A stretch of DNA of 64,000 nucleotides. Source: Parahoeflea alexandrii. GTDB lineage: Bacteria > Pseudomonadota > Alphaproteobacteria > Rhizobiales > Rhizobiaceae. Position numbers and translations under genes: made by a program. The stretch's first letter is position 1. Every line of letters begins with the position of its first letter. The stretch is taken from positions 186,001 to 250,000 of the forward strand of contig NZ_JAPWHB010000002.1 in the NCBI RefSeq assembly GCF_027214025.1. The letters are read 5' to 3'. Shown here piece by piece: positions 55,710-63,993 of the stretch. A model generated the notes under the pieces. It had not been told where the DNA came from. It made no database searches and saw only the letters and a list, made by a program, of their open reading frames with translations.

Positions 55710-55800
55710 GCGCGGGGGATGAATACTGCAGCGGCCTTTGAGACTAGCCCGAATCTTTTATTGAGTTGCATAGGATTTTTTTGGGCTGTTCAAAAATGAC

Positions 55801-56481
55801 TCAAACCCCATCACTCTCGCCAGCAGTATCAGCTTTCCGAAGGCCAGACGCAATTTGTTTTGCCCGCACTCTTGCAATCGTAGCGGGACGGACAAAAAGT
55901 CGATCCAGGAGATCAATGGTCAGTTCTTCGAGAGCCTCTGCTTCTTTGGTAGTGTAGGGATCTTCATCATGAGTTGCGTCATTGCCATCAAGCGCAGCAA
56001 TATCTGCAAGCTCCACAATATCTTCATCCAATACCTTCATGTCACCTAACGCCTTCAACCGGCTCCTTAAAGCATTCGCCGGCTGTTTATCTTTCAGTCG
56101 TTCATTATTTGAATAGAATTCTTTCGTACCCACATCGATCGTTTTGCGAAACATAGCACCTGCAGGTTCACTAAGACCATAACGCAGGCAAGTGGCGGCC
56201 TGCCTAAAAAGATCGCGTGTTCTTGCCGGAATATCATCGCTAAGCTTAGGGATTTCGGGATAGATTTGCACTGGAGAGTCCCTAATAGAACGGCCGGTTT
56301 CTAGGTCCCGATCATCTGCAAAATTTCCTTTTGGCTGACCTTGATAAATGCTGCCGCGACCGCAAGCATTACAAACCATAAACATCTCGTAATTCAGGTC
56401 ATCTTGTGTCGCAAACCCCTTGATCTGCATTTGAACATGTGATTTTCCACACCTTTGGCAATCCCTAATCAGATATCCCAT
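55801..56481 (-). CDS. DUF4145 domain protein with N-terminal zinc ribbon
   Basis: A 226-residue protein from an AT-rich patch. Residues 8-45 have two CxxC pairs (CQRCGKSHV, CNACGRG) that suggest a zinc ribbon. Residues 85-215 are a DUF4145 helical domain (FRQAATCLRYGLSEPAGAMFRKTIDVG, ADIAALDGNDATHDEDPYTTKEAEALEELTIDLLDRLF in parts). DUF4145 proteins are often seen next to restriction or other defence genes, but many stand alone; function unknown. ATG 56481 follows GCGGGGAATTG. A TATAAT box precedes it by 42 bases. GC content is well below the GC-rich neighbours, which suggests transfer from another source. Confidence 0.82.
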   Translation of the reverse strand: MGYLIRDCQRCGKSHVQMQIKGFATQDDLNYEMFMVCNACGRGSIYQGQPKGNFADDRDLETGRSIRDSPVQIYPEIPKLSDDIPARTRDLFRQAATCLRYGLSEPAGAMFRKTIDVGTKEFYSNNERLKDKQPANALRSRLKALGDMKVLDEDIVELADIAALDGNDATHDEDPYTTKEAEALEELTIDLLDRLFVRPATIARVRAKQIASGLRKADTAGESDGV

Positions 56482-56522
56482 CAATTCCCCGCCAATTGCT
56501 TCGTTTTGTCGATCACAAAGAC

Positions 56523-56528
56523 ATTATA
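56523..56528 (-). promoter_or_regulatory. TATAAT -10 box of the DUF4145 gene
   Basis: Read on the minus strand, GTTATAATG gives a consensus -10 hexamer 42 bases before ATG 56481. No good -35 is seen at 17 bases. Confidence 0.4.
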
Positions 56529-56699
56529 ACAATTTGTGCAACAGATTCTCTATCACCATGCACGATGCCAAATTTTAAGAAAGTACTGGCGATCTTAAAT
56601 ACACATCGCTTAATGACGTTCAGCGAGAACTCGGGTTCGACGGATATTCCTGAGGTTAAGCGAGAGAACGCTAAGTTCAGACCGCGAGACGGTTACCCC

Positions 56700-58226
56700 T
56701 CACTCCGCCGCTTCCGCCCCGCCTGCATCCTCGTCCGGCGCATCCGCCGCTCCGGGCGCGGTTTCGGCCTGGAGTTCGGGAATGCCGACGATCCGTTTTC
56801 CCGCATGATCAGCATGCACGATGATCAGGTCCTGCTCCTCGAAATAGCCGAGCAGCCTGCGGGCGCGGCGCGCCGAATGGGTGCCGTAAGCCCTTGCGAT
56901 GCGGGCGTCTGACGGACACGGCTCGGCCCGGATCGCGGCCACCGCCAGCATCAGGAACACGCCCTGCAGGTCTTCCGACACCTGCGCCGAGAGCCGGAGC
57001 GCCGTGGCCCAGGCCTCGCCTGCGGCGGTTTCCGCATCGACGCCCGAGCGGGCGATGGCGACGCGGCGGCGGAATTCGCCGAGCGACATCGGCGACCCTG
57101 ACACCCGGCGCATTCTCAGCCGCACCAGGAAATCCTGGTACAGCGCCGAATCCGTCCGGTAGCCCGATTCCGGATCGGCGAGGATTTCGCCAAGCACCGC
57201 CGCCACCCGCTCCTCGCGCTCTTCCGCCGACAGGCCGCCGGAACCGGCCGCCTCCCCGCCCGACCGCGCGATCGGCTGATCGGAGAGCGGCGTGGCGCGC
57301 GACAGTTCCGCCAGGATATCGGTGGTCGGCCGAGGCGCCGGACGCGCCCGGCGCGTGAGCGGCCGGGTCAGCTCTTCCGGATCGGGGGTGAAGATCAGGT
57401 CTTCGACGTCTTCCACGGTTTCGGGCATCGGCATCAGCTTCGGGCTCGATGACCGCGCCTGCGTTTCCACCGCGCCGATGGCGATCGGCAGCGGACGCCG
57501 CGACAAGGCCGGTCCGAGACCGACGAAATTGCCGCGCTGCAGATCGCGGAACATCTCCGCCTGCCGCCGGTCCATGCCGAGCAGATCGGCGGCGCGCGCC
57601 ATGTCGATGTCGAGGAAGGTCCGGCCCATCAGGAAGTTCGAGGCTTCAGCCGCCACGTTCTTGGCCAGTTTCGCCAGCCGCTGGGTGGCGATCACGCCGG
57701 CGAGACCACGTTTTCTGCCGCGGCACATCAGGTTGGTCATCGCGCCGAGCGACATCTTGCGCGCGTCTTCGGACACGTCGCCGCCAACGGCGGGCGCGAA
57801 CAGCTGCGCCTCGTCCACCACCACCAGCACCGGGTACCAGTACTCGTGATCGGCATCGAACATGGCGTTGAGAAACACCGCCGCCGCGCGCATCTGCTGC
57901 TCGACATCGAGCCCTTCCAGCGAGAGCACGCACGACACCCGGTGCCGCCTGATCCGGCTGGCGATACCGGCAAGCTCGCCCTCGCTGCGCTCGCCCTCGA
58001 CCACCAGGTGGCCGTATCTCTCCGACAGGGTGACGAAATCGCCCTCGGGATCGATGATCACCTGCTGCACCCATTGCGCCGACTGCTCGAGCAGGCGCCT
58101 GAGCAGGTGCGACTTGCCCGAGCCGGAATTGCCCTGCACCAGGAGACGGGTCGCCAGCAGCTCTTCGATGTCGAGCCTGGCCGGCTGTCCGCCCGTCAAG
58201 CTTCCCATGTCAATTCCGACCTGCAC
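56700..58226 (-). CDS. HerA-like (DUF87) P-loop ATPase
   Basis: A 508-residue ATPase. Walker A is GNSGSGKS (33-40); IIDPEGDFVTLSERYGHLVV, then LVVVDEAQLFAPAVGG (Walker B) and CRGRKRGLAGVIATQRLAKLAKNV (in parts) are HerA/VirB4-like. The C-terminal 170 residues carry an HTH-like helix bundle and an acidic Ala/Glu-rich tail. HerA-type motors translocate DNA, or act in repair or defence with nuclease partners such as NurA; here no nuclease gene adjoins. GTG 58226 follows a GGAG. GC-rich, unlike the AT-rich genes on both sides, so it is probably the old chromosomal gene. Confidence 0.88.
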   Translation of the reverse strand: MQVGIDMGSLTGGQPARLDIEELLATRLLVQGNSGSGKSHLLRRLLEQSAQWVQQVIIDPEGDFVTLSERYGHLVVEGERSEGELAGIASRIRRHRVSCVLSLEGLDVEQQMRAAAVFLNAMFDADHEYWYPVLVVVDEAQLFAPAVGGDVSEDARKMSLGAMTNLMCRGRKRGLAGVIATQRLAKLAKNVAAEASNFLMGRTFLDIDMARAADLLGMDRRQAEMFRDLQRGNFVGLGPALSRRPLPIAIGAVETQARSSSPKLMPMPETVEDVEDLIFTPDPEELTRPLTRRARPAPRPTTDILAELSRATPLSDQPIARSGGEAAGSGGLSAEEREERVAAVLGEILADPESGYRTDSALYQDFLVRLRMRRVSGSPMSLGEFRRRVAIARSGVDAETAAGEAWATALRLSAQVSEDLQGVFLMLAVAAIRAEPCPSDARIARAYGTHSARRARRLLGYFEEQDLIIVHADHAGKRIVGIPELQAETAPGAADAPDEDAGGAEAAE

Positions 58227-58627
58227 CTTGGCTTTACTCCGTAAACGCGACGCGGCAATTCAGCGATTCGGCCAACACTCGGCCACCGCATTCCCTAGCA
58301 GAATTTCCCGGCCCTGCTGCCGGTGATCTCGGAAATACACAGGATTTCGTACACGCAATTAAAGGCCAACATGCAGCACAACAACACCGAACAACTGCGT
58401 ATGAGATTCCTCACGTGCCCAAAATCTATCGCTACTCCTCAATATTCAACTTTGCTTAGCTTGCTTCGGCCCCACTGGAGGAGAAATAGACATGCTCAAA
58501 TCCTAATACCCAAATAGCATCTCGCCCACGACTCCTCTTTACCACCAAGATAAGTATTGATACTGATGGCTAAAAAAAATCACGAGAATGGCGGGCTGCA
58601 TCACTTTTTCAGCCAAACGGGGGAGTT
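58227..58627. other. AT-rich intergenic region before the membrane/GAF-like gene
   Basis: No ORF of size. GGAGGAGAAATAGACATG gives an excellent ribosome site with a four-codon frame (ATG at 58492, stop TAA at 58504-58506). AGTAT-TG-ATACT at 58553-58564 is a 5-2-5 inverted repeat that could be an operator for the next gene. GGGGGAG stands before ATG 58628. Confidence 0.5.
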
Positions 58628-59560
58628 ATGTTCGATATATTGAGGCGTGCAAAGAACGCGATTTTTTTGTTTTTCGGCATAATTGGAGGTATGGCCACCT
58701 ACTTCGCCACATTTGACCCAATTCAAAAGCTCTTAGAGGACCATGTAGCCGTTAGCACCTTAGCAGCAATATATCTAGGATTACTCATATGCTCGATAGT
58801 CATTTTCTTCGTATTTAGAGAATACCAAACAAGCAGAAAAGAAAAATATGCAAACATAGCAAACAGTCTTCATGTAATAAATCACAACATTAGAGACTTA
58901 AACTACATACAAAACAAACACATTAAAAGTAAAAGCGATCTCGAATTAACAATAAATCAACAAAGATCGAAAATTGTTGACATACTTGATGGCATCGCCC
59001 TCGTATTCCATACGATTACAGGAACTAAGTGCAGATCATCAATAAAAATTATTTCAGCTATAGAAGAAACAGAATACGTAGTAACAATCGCTAGAAATAA
59101 ATCTGAAGACGAAATACTGAAGAATTTTGATAAAAAAAGACGGAAAGCCCTTGTTGACCCTCTATCTGAGAATGAAAAGTACAAACAACTCATCTCTCCA
59201 GACAAGGAAAAATGGCATATTTACTGCCCAAGCGTTGCAAATGCTCCCAACTCTACAAGCTTTACCGCGTACATGGAGAAAGAAAAAGATGTTCGACCAC
59301 CAACTGGCTGGTTTTCCAGTGTATACAATCGAGACCCACGCCCCTATCGATCATTCATGACGTGCGTTATACGAGCATCCAACTCAGGGACACCCGACGG
59401 AGAACAGAAAATAATTGGATTTCTATCTGTAGATAGCGAGGCCACAGACGCATTTGTTGAACGCTGGGACGCACAGCTTTTGTACTCATTTGCTGATTCT
59501 ATGGCCTATGCCTTAGACAAGTACCAAGTCATGGCAGCTTCTTCAGGGTCCGAAACCTGA
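58628..59560 (+). CDS. Membrane-anchored protein with GAF-like cytosolic domain
   Basis: A 310-residue AT-rich gene product of unknown family. It has two N-terminal membrane helices (about 11-29 and 42-64), then a helical or coiled part with many Lys and Asn (about 65-115), then a domain (about 120-305) that ends with KIIGFLSVDSEATDAFVERWDAQLLYSFADSMAYAL (in parts), typical of the last strands of GAF domains. GAF domains bind small ligands such as cyclic nucleotides. Codon use (ATA, AAA, AAT) is quite unlike the neighbours, showing recent transfer. Two-helix sensor domains with a cytosolic ligand fold occur in bacterial defence proteins, but no effector motif is seen here. Confidence 0.6.
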   Translation: MFDILRRAKNAIFLFFGIIGGMATYFATFDPIQKLLEDHVAVSTLAAIYLGLLICSIVIFFVFREYQTSRKEKYANIANSLHVINHNIRDLNYIQNKHIKSKSDLELTINQQRSKIVDILDGIALVFHTITGTKCRSSIKIISAIEETEYVVTIARNKSEDEILKNFDKKRRKALVDPLSENEKYKQLISPDKEKWHIYCPSVANAPNSTSFTAYMEKEKDVRPPTGWFSSVYNRDPRPYRSFMTCVIRASNSGTPDGEQKIIGFLSVDSEATDAFVERWDAQLLYSFADSMAYALDKYQVMAASSGSET

Positions 59561-59668
59561 TGATGCCGACGCTGCCCGCCAGCGAGCGCAGGAAAGCCCG
59601 TCCCATTGCTCTTCACATATTGGTCGGCTTGTAAAGCTGTCAAGATTTTTACAGATAATATTGTGGGT

Positions 59669-59697
59669 TTGTAAATCCTTCGGAAATATCCTATATT
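59669..59697 (+). promoter_or_regulatory. Sigma-70 promoter of the 62-residue protein gene
   Basis: TTGTAA, 17 bases, TATATT; the -10 box ends 23 bases before the ATG at 59721. Confidence 0.55.
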
Positions 59698-59720
59698 GCT
59701 TATATCGAAAGGGTGAAATT

Positions 59721-59909
59721 ATGGCTGATAGTTCATCGTCTATTACTTCATCAACATGGAAGGAGCAGATTTCCGTTCCACTCCAAACCAAAGACCAATC
59801 GAATGTTAAGACCGTCGAGAACAGATACGACGATGGATTTGGGTTAATGTCAGTAGTTTATTATCGGACTTTTGATGATTCAGTCATTGATCGGTTTTTC
59901 GAAGATTGA
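59721..59909 (+). CDS. Small hypothetical protein (62 residues)
   Basis: A 62-residue protein rich in Ser, Asp and Thr: the first half (SSSSITSSTWKEQISVPLQTK) is polar, the second (ENRYDDGFGLMSVVYYRTFDDSVIDRFFED) has aromatic and acidic residues. No family is recognised. Its support is a good AGGGTGAAATT ribosome site and a promoter with correct spacing just upstream. It is AT-rich and lies right after the membrane/GAF-like gene, so both probably belong to one transferred block. Confidence 0.5.
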   Translation: MADSSSSITSSTWKEQISVPLQTKDQSNVKTVENRYDDGFGLMSVVYYRTFDDSVIDRFFED

Positions 59910-59974
59910 ATTTGTGGCCCGGTATTGAGTTCGAGGATCAAGCGCCCGAGAAAATGATTGATTAACTAGCTTAC

Positions 59975-60766
59975 CTACCCCGCCGTCAGCCCGAAGCCGT
60001 GCATCAATCTCAGCGCGCTGTAGTCGGGATTGCCCGAGGTGAATTCCACCGTGTCACGCGCGTCCGGCAGCGCGTGGCCGCCCGGCAGCGTCTCCACGAT
60101 CGCCAGCGCCCGGCGCGCGATCGCTTCCGCCGGGTCGATCCAGTCCACCGGCCAGGGCGCGAGCTTGCGCATGCGGTTGACCAGGAACGGAAAATGCGTG
60201 CAGGCCAGCACCACGATATCGGTCTTGCGTCCGTCCTTCGTAACGAAGCACGGTTCGATCTCGGCCTTCACCGCCGCCTCGTCGACAAAGCCCTTTCGCA
60301 TGTAGGTCTCGGCAAGTTCGGCGAGATTTTCCGATCCCACCAGCCGCACATGCACCTTGTCGGCATAGTCGCGGATCAGGTCGCGGGTGTATTGCCGCTT
60401 CACCGTGCCCGGCGTCGCCAGCACCGAGACCAGGCCCGAGCGGGTCCGTTCGGCCGCAGGCTTGATCGCCGGCACCGTGCCGACGAACGGCACGCCGAGA
60501 TAGGCCGCCCGTAGCGCCGGCATGACGATGGTCGAGGCGGTGTTGCAGGCAATGATCACCAGCGCGGGGTCGTGGCGTTCGATCAGGCCGGCAAACAGCC
60601 CGACGATCCGGTCGCTGAGCGCGCCCTCTTCCCAGCGGCCATAGGGAAAGCCGGCATCGTCGGCGACATAGACAAAGCGTCGGCCCGGCATGATCACCCG
60701 CGCCTCGCGCAGCACGCTTAAGCCCCCGATGCCGCTGTCGAAGACCAGAACCGGCCGCTCGCTCAT
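59975..60766 (-). CDS. murI: Glutamate racemase
   Basis: A 263-residue racemase that makes D-glutamate for peptidoglycan. [16 protein letters not shown] (Asp10, Ser11) starts the protein; the catalytic pair is Cys74 in IIACNTAST and the second Cys in [10 protein letters not shown] (near 188). ATG 60766 overlaps the trmJ stop by four bases, so the genes are coupled. It is the last gene of the minus-strand group at the right end. Confidence 0.96.
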   Translation of the reverse strand: MSERPVLVFDSGIGGLSVLREARVIMPGRRFVYVADDAGFPYGRWEEGALSDRIVGLFAGLIERHDPALVIIACNTASTIVMPALRAAYLGVPFVGTVPAIKPAAERTRSGLVSVLATPGTVKRQYTRDLIRDYADKVHVRLVGSENLAELAETYMRKGFVDEAAVKAEIEPCFVTKDGRKTDIVVLACTHFPFLVNRMRKLAPWPVDWIDPAEAIARRALAIVETLPGGHALPDARDTVEFTSGNPDYSALRLMHGFGLTAG

Positions 60767-61587
60767 TCGTCGTCCCCCTGCCCCTTGTCGAAAGTTTCGT
60801 CGCCCGCGCCGGGCGTTCTTTGTCCGGGGCGACTGAACCTGTCAAATGAGGCGAAAAGACCGCGCAGCACGGCGATTTCATCGCTGGAGAACCCCGGCCG
60901 GGTCAGCACGGCGCGCAAGTTGTCGACCGCCTTCATCTTCTTGGTCTCGGAGCGGAAATAGCCGCGCGCCTCGAGCCCTTCCTCGATCTGGGCGAAAAGG
61001 CCGAACAGATCGGCCTTCGGCGCCGGCTCCACCTCGGCCTTGTCGAACGCCGTCTGGTGCGGGCTCGAAAGCCCCGATTTCATCCATTCATAGGACATCA
61101 AGAGCACGGCCTGGGCGATGTTCAATGAGGCATAGGCCGGGTTGACCGGAAATGTGACGATCTCGTCGGCAAGGCCGACTTCCCAGTTGCGCAGGCCGAT
61201 GCGTTCGCGCCCGAACAGGATCCCGGTCTTCTCGCCGCCGTTCTCCCGCCCGCGCAGCACTTCGCCCGCCTCCACCGGCCCGCGCACCGGCTTGTGCCCG
61301 TCGCGCGGCCGCGCCGTGGTGGCGTAGACGAAACTCAGATCCGCGAGTGCGGCTTCCAGCGTGTCATAGACGATCGCCCCCTCGATCACGTGGTCGGCGC
61401 GCGCGGCCGCGCTCACCGCCTTCTCGTTCGGCCAGCCGTCGCGCGGATTGACGATCCTAAGGTTCGACAGCCCGAAATTGGCCATGGCGCGCGCCACCAT
61501 GCCGATATTCTCGCCCAGTTGCGGTTCGACCAGGATGATCGCCGGCCCGCCGGTGATCAGTTCGCGATTTCGATCCGTCCCGGCCAT
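60763..61587 (-). CDS. trmJ: tRNA (Cm32/Um32) 2'-O-methyltransferase TrmJ
   Basis: A 274-residue SPOUT methyltransferase. [32 protein letters not shown], and [20 protein letters not shown]...[22 protein letters not shown] hold the knotted AdoMet site. TrmJ methylates position 32 of tRNAs. The start ATG 61587 immediately follows the stop of the acetyltransferase gene (TGAATG), and the end overlaps murI, so the order acetyltransferase-trmJ-murI is one transcript. Confidence 0.94.
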   Translation of the reverse strand: MAGTDRNRELITGGPAIILVEPQLGENIGMVARAMANFGLSNLRIVNPRDGWPNEKAVSAAARADHVIEGAIVYDTLEAALADLSFVYATTARPRDGHKPVRGPVEAGEVLRGRENGGEKTGILFGRERIGLRNWEVGLADEIVTFPVNPAYASLNIAQAVLLMSYEWMKSGLSSPHQTAFDKAEVEPAPKADLFGLFAQIEEGLEARGYFRSETKKMKAVDNLRAVLTRPGFSSDEIAVLRGLFASFDRFSRPGQRTPGAGDETFDKGQGDDE

Positions 61588-62166
61588 TCAGAAACCGCCC
61601 TTGTCCATTTCGTTCCATTCCCTTGCCAGCATGGCGTAGTGGAATTCTTCGTCCCAGACGCCCTTGAACAGCGCATGCTCGCGAAAATGCGCTTCGCGCC
61701 GCATGCCCAGGCGTTCCATCAGCCGCCACGAAGCCCTGTTGCGCGCGTCGCAACGCCCGAAGATCCGGTGCAGATTGAAGTGGCCGAAACCGATTGCCAA
61801 CACCGCGCGCGCCGCCTCGGTAGCGTAGCCCTTGCCGCCATGCGAGGGATGGAAGGTGAAACCGATCTCGCCCTGCCGCGCCTCCCTGTCACGGAACAAC
61901 AGCACCATGTCGCCGATCAGGATCCCGCTCTGCTTCAGGGTGACGGCGAAAACGATGGCGTCGGCATCGGGCGCCTGCCGGTCCCAGCCTCCGTCAGCCC
62001 ACTTGCTGACTTCCTCGACCACCTCGTCGCGCGAACGCGGCTCCCAGTACTGGTAGCGCGCCACCGCTTCCAGGCTGTGATAGCCATGCACGGCATCCAC
62101 ATCCGCGGGCGTGAACGGGCGCAACCGCAATCGCGCCGTCTCGATCGGATAGGTCAAATCAGCCAA
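61588..62166 (-). CDS. GNAT-family N-acetyltransferase
   Basis: A 192-residue acetyltransferase of the RimJ/RimL-like group: IETARLRLRPFTPADVDAVHGYH starts the domain; GEIGFTFHPSHGGKGYATEAARAVLAIGFGHFNLHRIFGRCDARNRASWRLMERLGMRREA (in parts) contains the acetyl-CoA binding (G-K-G-Y-A-T) and the RxxA..N..S motif. Acceptor unknown. The start is uncertain: TTG 62166 matches the domain start, and another TTG at 62223 would give 19 more residues. It lies between the FabF-like gene and trmJ. Confidence 0.9.
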   Translation of the reverse strand: MADLTYPIETARLRLRPFTPADVDAVHGYHSLEAVARYQYWEPRSRDEVVEEVSKWADGGWDRQAPDADAIVFAVTLKQSGILIGDMVLLFRDREARQGEIGFTFHPSHGGKGYATEAARAVLAIGFGHFNLHRIFGRCDARNRASWRLMERLGMRREAHFREHALFKGVWDEEFHYAMLAREWNEMDKGGF

Positions 62167-62235
62167 GGCGTGCCCCGTTTCTGTCAGGCCGACAGCACTA
62201 ATGCCGCGCCCGCGCACAATCAAGGCTCGCCACGG

Positions 62236-63510
62236 CTAGATCCCGCTGAACACCAGCGAGGCGTTGACGCCGCCAAACCCGAAGGCGTTCGACAGCACAT
62301 TCCGCAACTGTTTCCGGCGCGGCGTGTTCGGCACCAGGTCAAACCGGGCGGCAGCCTCGTCGGGGTGGTCGAGATTGATCGTCGCCGGCATCATGCCGTC
62401 ACGCAGCGCCAGGACCGAAAACACCGCCTCGATGGCGCCGGCCGCGCCGAGCAGATGCCCGGTGGAGGACTTTGTCGCCGAGACCGACAGGTCCTGCCCC
62501 CTGCCAGCGAAAACATGGCCGATGGCGGCGATTTCCGCGGCATCGCCGACGCCGGTCGAGGTCGAATGGGCATTGACATAATCGATATCGTCCGGCGTCA
62601 GCCCCGCCATCTTCAGCGCACCGCGCATCGCCTTTTGGGCGCCATGGCCTTCCGGATGACCGGCCGTGAGATGATAGGCATCGGCGGACGTGCCGTATCC
62701 CGACAGGATCGCCAGCGGTTTGGCGCCGCGCGCCATCGCATGGCTGAGCCGCTCGATGACCAGCACCGCCGCCCCTTCCGAAAGCACGAACCCGGCACGC
62801 GACTGGTCGAACGGCCGCGAGGCGCGCGCCGGATCGTCATTATAGGCCGTGCACAGCGCCCGCGCGGCGGCAAACCCGCCGATCGAGATCGGATCGACCG
62901 AGCCTTCGGCGCCGCCGCAGACGACAACGTCGGCTTCGCCGGTGTGGATCAGTCGCATGCCGTCGCCGATAGCCTGTGCCGAGGCGGCGCATGCCGTCAC
63001 GGGCGCGCCGATCGGGCCGGTGAAGCCGTGGCTGATCGAGATCCAGCCGGATGCCAGATTGGGCAGGAATGCCGGAACAGTGAAAGGCGACAGCCGCCTC
63101 GGTCCCCTTTCAGCGATCGTCTGCGCCGTCTGCGCCATCAACGGCGAGCCACCGACGCCGGTGCCGATAATGGTGGCGGTCGCATCCCGATCCGCCTCGG
63201 TTTCGGGTCTCCAGCCGGATTGCGCCAGCGCCTGCGTCGCCGCGGCGAGGCCATACTGGATGAACCAGTCCATCTTCTTGACGTCCTTACCGTCAATCCA
63301 GTCGCGCGCATCAAACCCGTCCGGGTCGACGCTCTTTGGCGGAACCAGGCCGGCGATGGTACAGCCGTAGTCGCTGGTGTCGAAACGGTCATTGTGAACC
63401 ACGCCGCTGCGTCCGGCGAGCAGCCTTGACCAGTTGGTCTCCACTCCCACGCCCAGCGGGCTGACGACGCCCATTCCGGTGACCACGATCGGATCCTTGT
63501 GCATGCTCAT
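62236..63510 (-). CDS. FabF-like beta-ketoacyl-ACP synthase
   Basis: A 424-residue condensing enzyme of fatty-acid or related synthesis. IVVTGMGVVSPLG begins the fold; the nucleophile Cys is in VTACAASAQAIGDGM (near 170), and the two His are in VNAHSTSTGVGD and TKSSTGHLLGAAG. So the C-H-H triad is intact. It differs from housekeeping FabF (which is elsewhere in rhizobia) and has no adjacent acyl carrier protein gene. Starts at 63510 or 63504; the second has better AAAGG spacing. The MarR-type gene lies just upstream in the same direction, with operator-like repeats between. Confidence 0.92.
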   Translation of the reverse strand: MSMHKDPIVVTGMGVVSPLGVGVETNWSRLLAGRSGVVHNDRFDTSDYGCTIAGLVPPKSVDPDGFDARDWIDGKDVKKMDWFIQYGLAAATQALAQSGWRPETEADRDATATIIGTGVGGSPLMAQTAQTIAERGPRRLSPFTVPAFLPNLASGWISISHGFTGPIGAPVTACAASAQAIGDGMRLIHTGEADVVVCGGAEGSVDPISIGGFAAARALCTAYNDDPARASRPFDQSRAGFVLSEGAAVLVIERLSHAMARGAKPLAILSGYGTSADAYHLTAGHPEGHGAQKAMRGALKMAGLTPDDIDYVNAHSTSTGVGDAAEIAAIGHVFAGRGQDLSVSATKSSTGHLLGAAGAIEAVFSVLALRDGMMPATINLDHPDEAAARFDLVPNTPRRKQLRNVLSNAFGFGGVNASLVFSGI

Positions 63511-63525
63511 GCCTTTCGTTGCTAT

Positions 63526-63554
63526 TACACTGGTGTATTTACACTATTGTGATC
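63526..63554. promoter_or_regulatory. Repeated TACAC/GTGTA sites between MarR and FabF-like genes
   Basis: TACAC-TG-GTGTA (63526-63537), a perfect 5-2-5 inverted repeat, followed by a second TACAC...TTGTGA variant (63540-63552). A pair of such sites in the 66-base gap is a likely operator, probably for the MarR protein encoded upstream. Confidence 0.45.
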
Positions 63555-63576
63555 AAAAAAAGTCCTGGATCGTGCC

Positions 63577-63993
63577 TCAACCCGCCGTCAACGCCCGCAG
63601 GGCTGAGAGCAGATGCTCGGATTGCGCCGGACTGAGCAGCCCGCGCACCTCGACCTGCGCCTCCCGCCAATGCGGCACCAACTCGTCCGCCAGTTCATGA
63701 CCGGCCGGCGTCAGCCTGAACGCGCGGCCATTGCCCTTGGCCGCCGGCGCCGTTGCCACCAAACCCTTGCGGATCAGCAGTTCGAGATTGCGGATCAGCG
63801 TGGTGCGGTCCATGGCAATCCGCCTGGCCATGTGGCTCACCGGTTCGTCCCGTTCCTGCAGCAACACCATGAGCACAGAAAACTGCACCACCGAGACGCC
63901 AAAGCGCTGCAAGCGGGCATCGTAGCGGCGGGTCATGGCGCGCGCCGCCATGACCGTGTTGAGCAACAGGCAATCGGAGAAGTCAGGGTCCAT
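63577..63993 (-). CDS. MarR-family transcriptional regulator
   Basis: A 138-residue regulator with a winged helix: VVQFSVLMVLLQERDEPVSHMARRIAMDRTTLIRNLELLIRKGLV (in parts, about 36-85) holds the recognition helix; the wing is in KGNGRAFRLTPAG. MarR proteins respond to phenolic or other ligands. The FabF-like gene follows in the same direction after 66 bases, with TACAC/GTGTA repeats, so it probably controls that gene. ATG 63993 lies near the window end, so its own promoter is outside. Confidence 0.93.
   Translation of the reverse strand: MDPDFSDCLLLNTVMAARAMTRRYDARLQRFGVSVVQFSVLMVLLQERDEPVSHMARRIAMDRTTLIRNLELLIRKGLVATAPAAKGNGRAFRLTPAGHELADELVPHWREAQVEVRGLLSPAQSEHLLSALRALTAG

Noticed and set aside
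61294-63429. 711-codon open frame on the plus strand
   Set aside because: It lies opposite trmJ, the acetyltransferase and the FabF-like gene, whose motifs are clear; the frame is a by-product of high GC and has no family resemblance or ribosome site.
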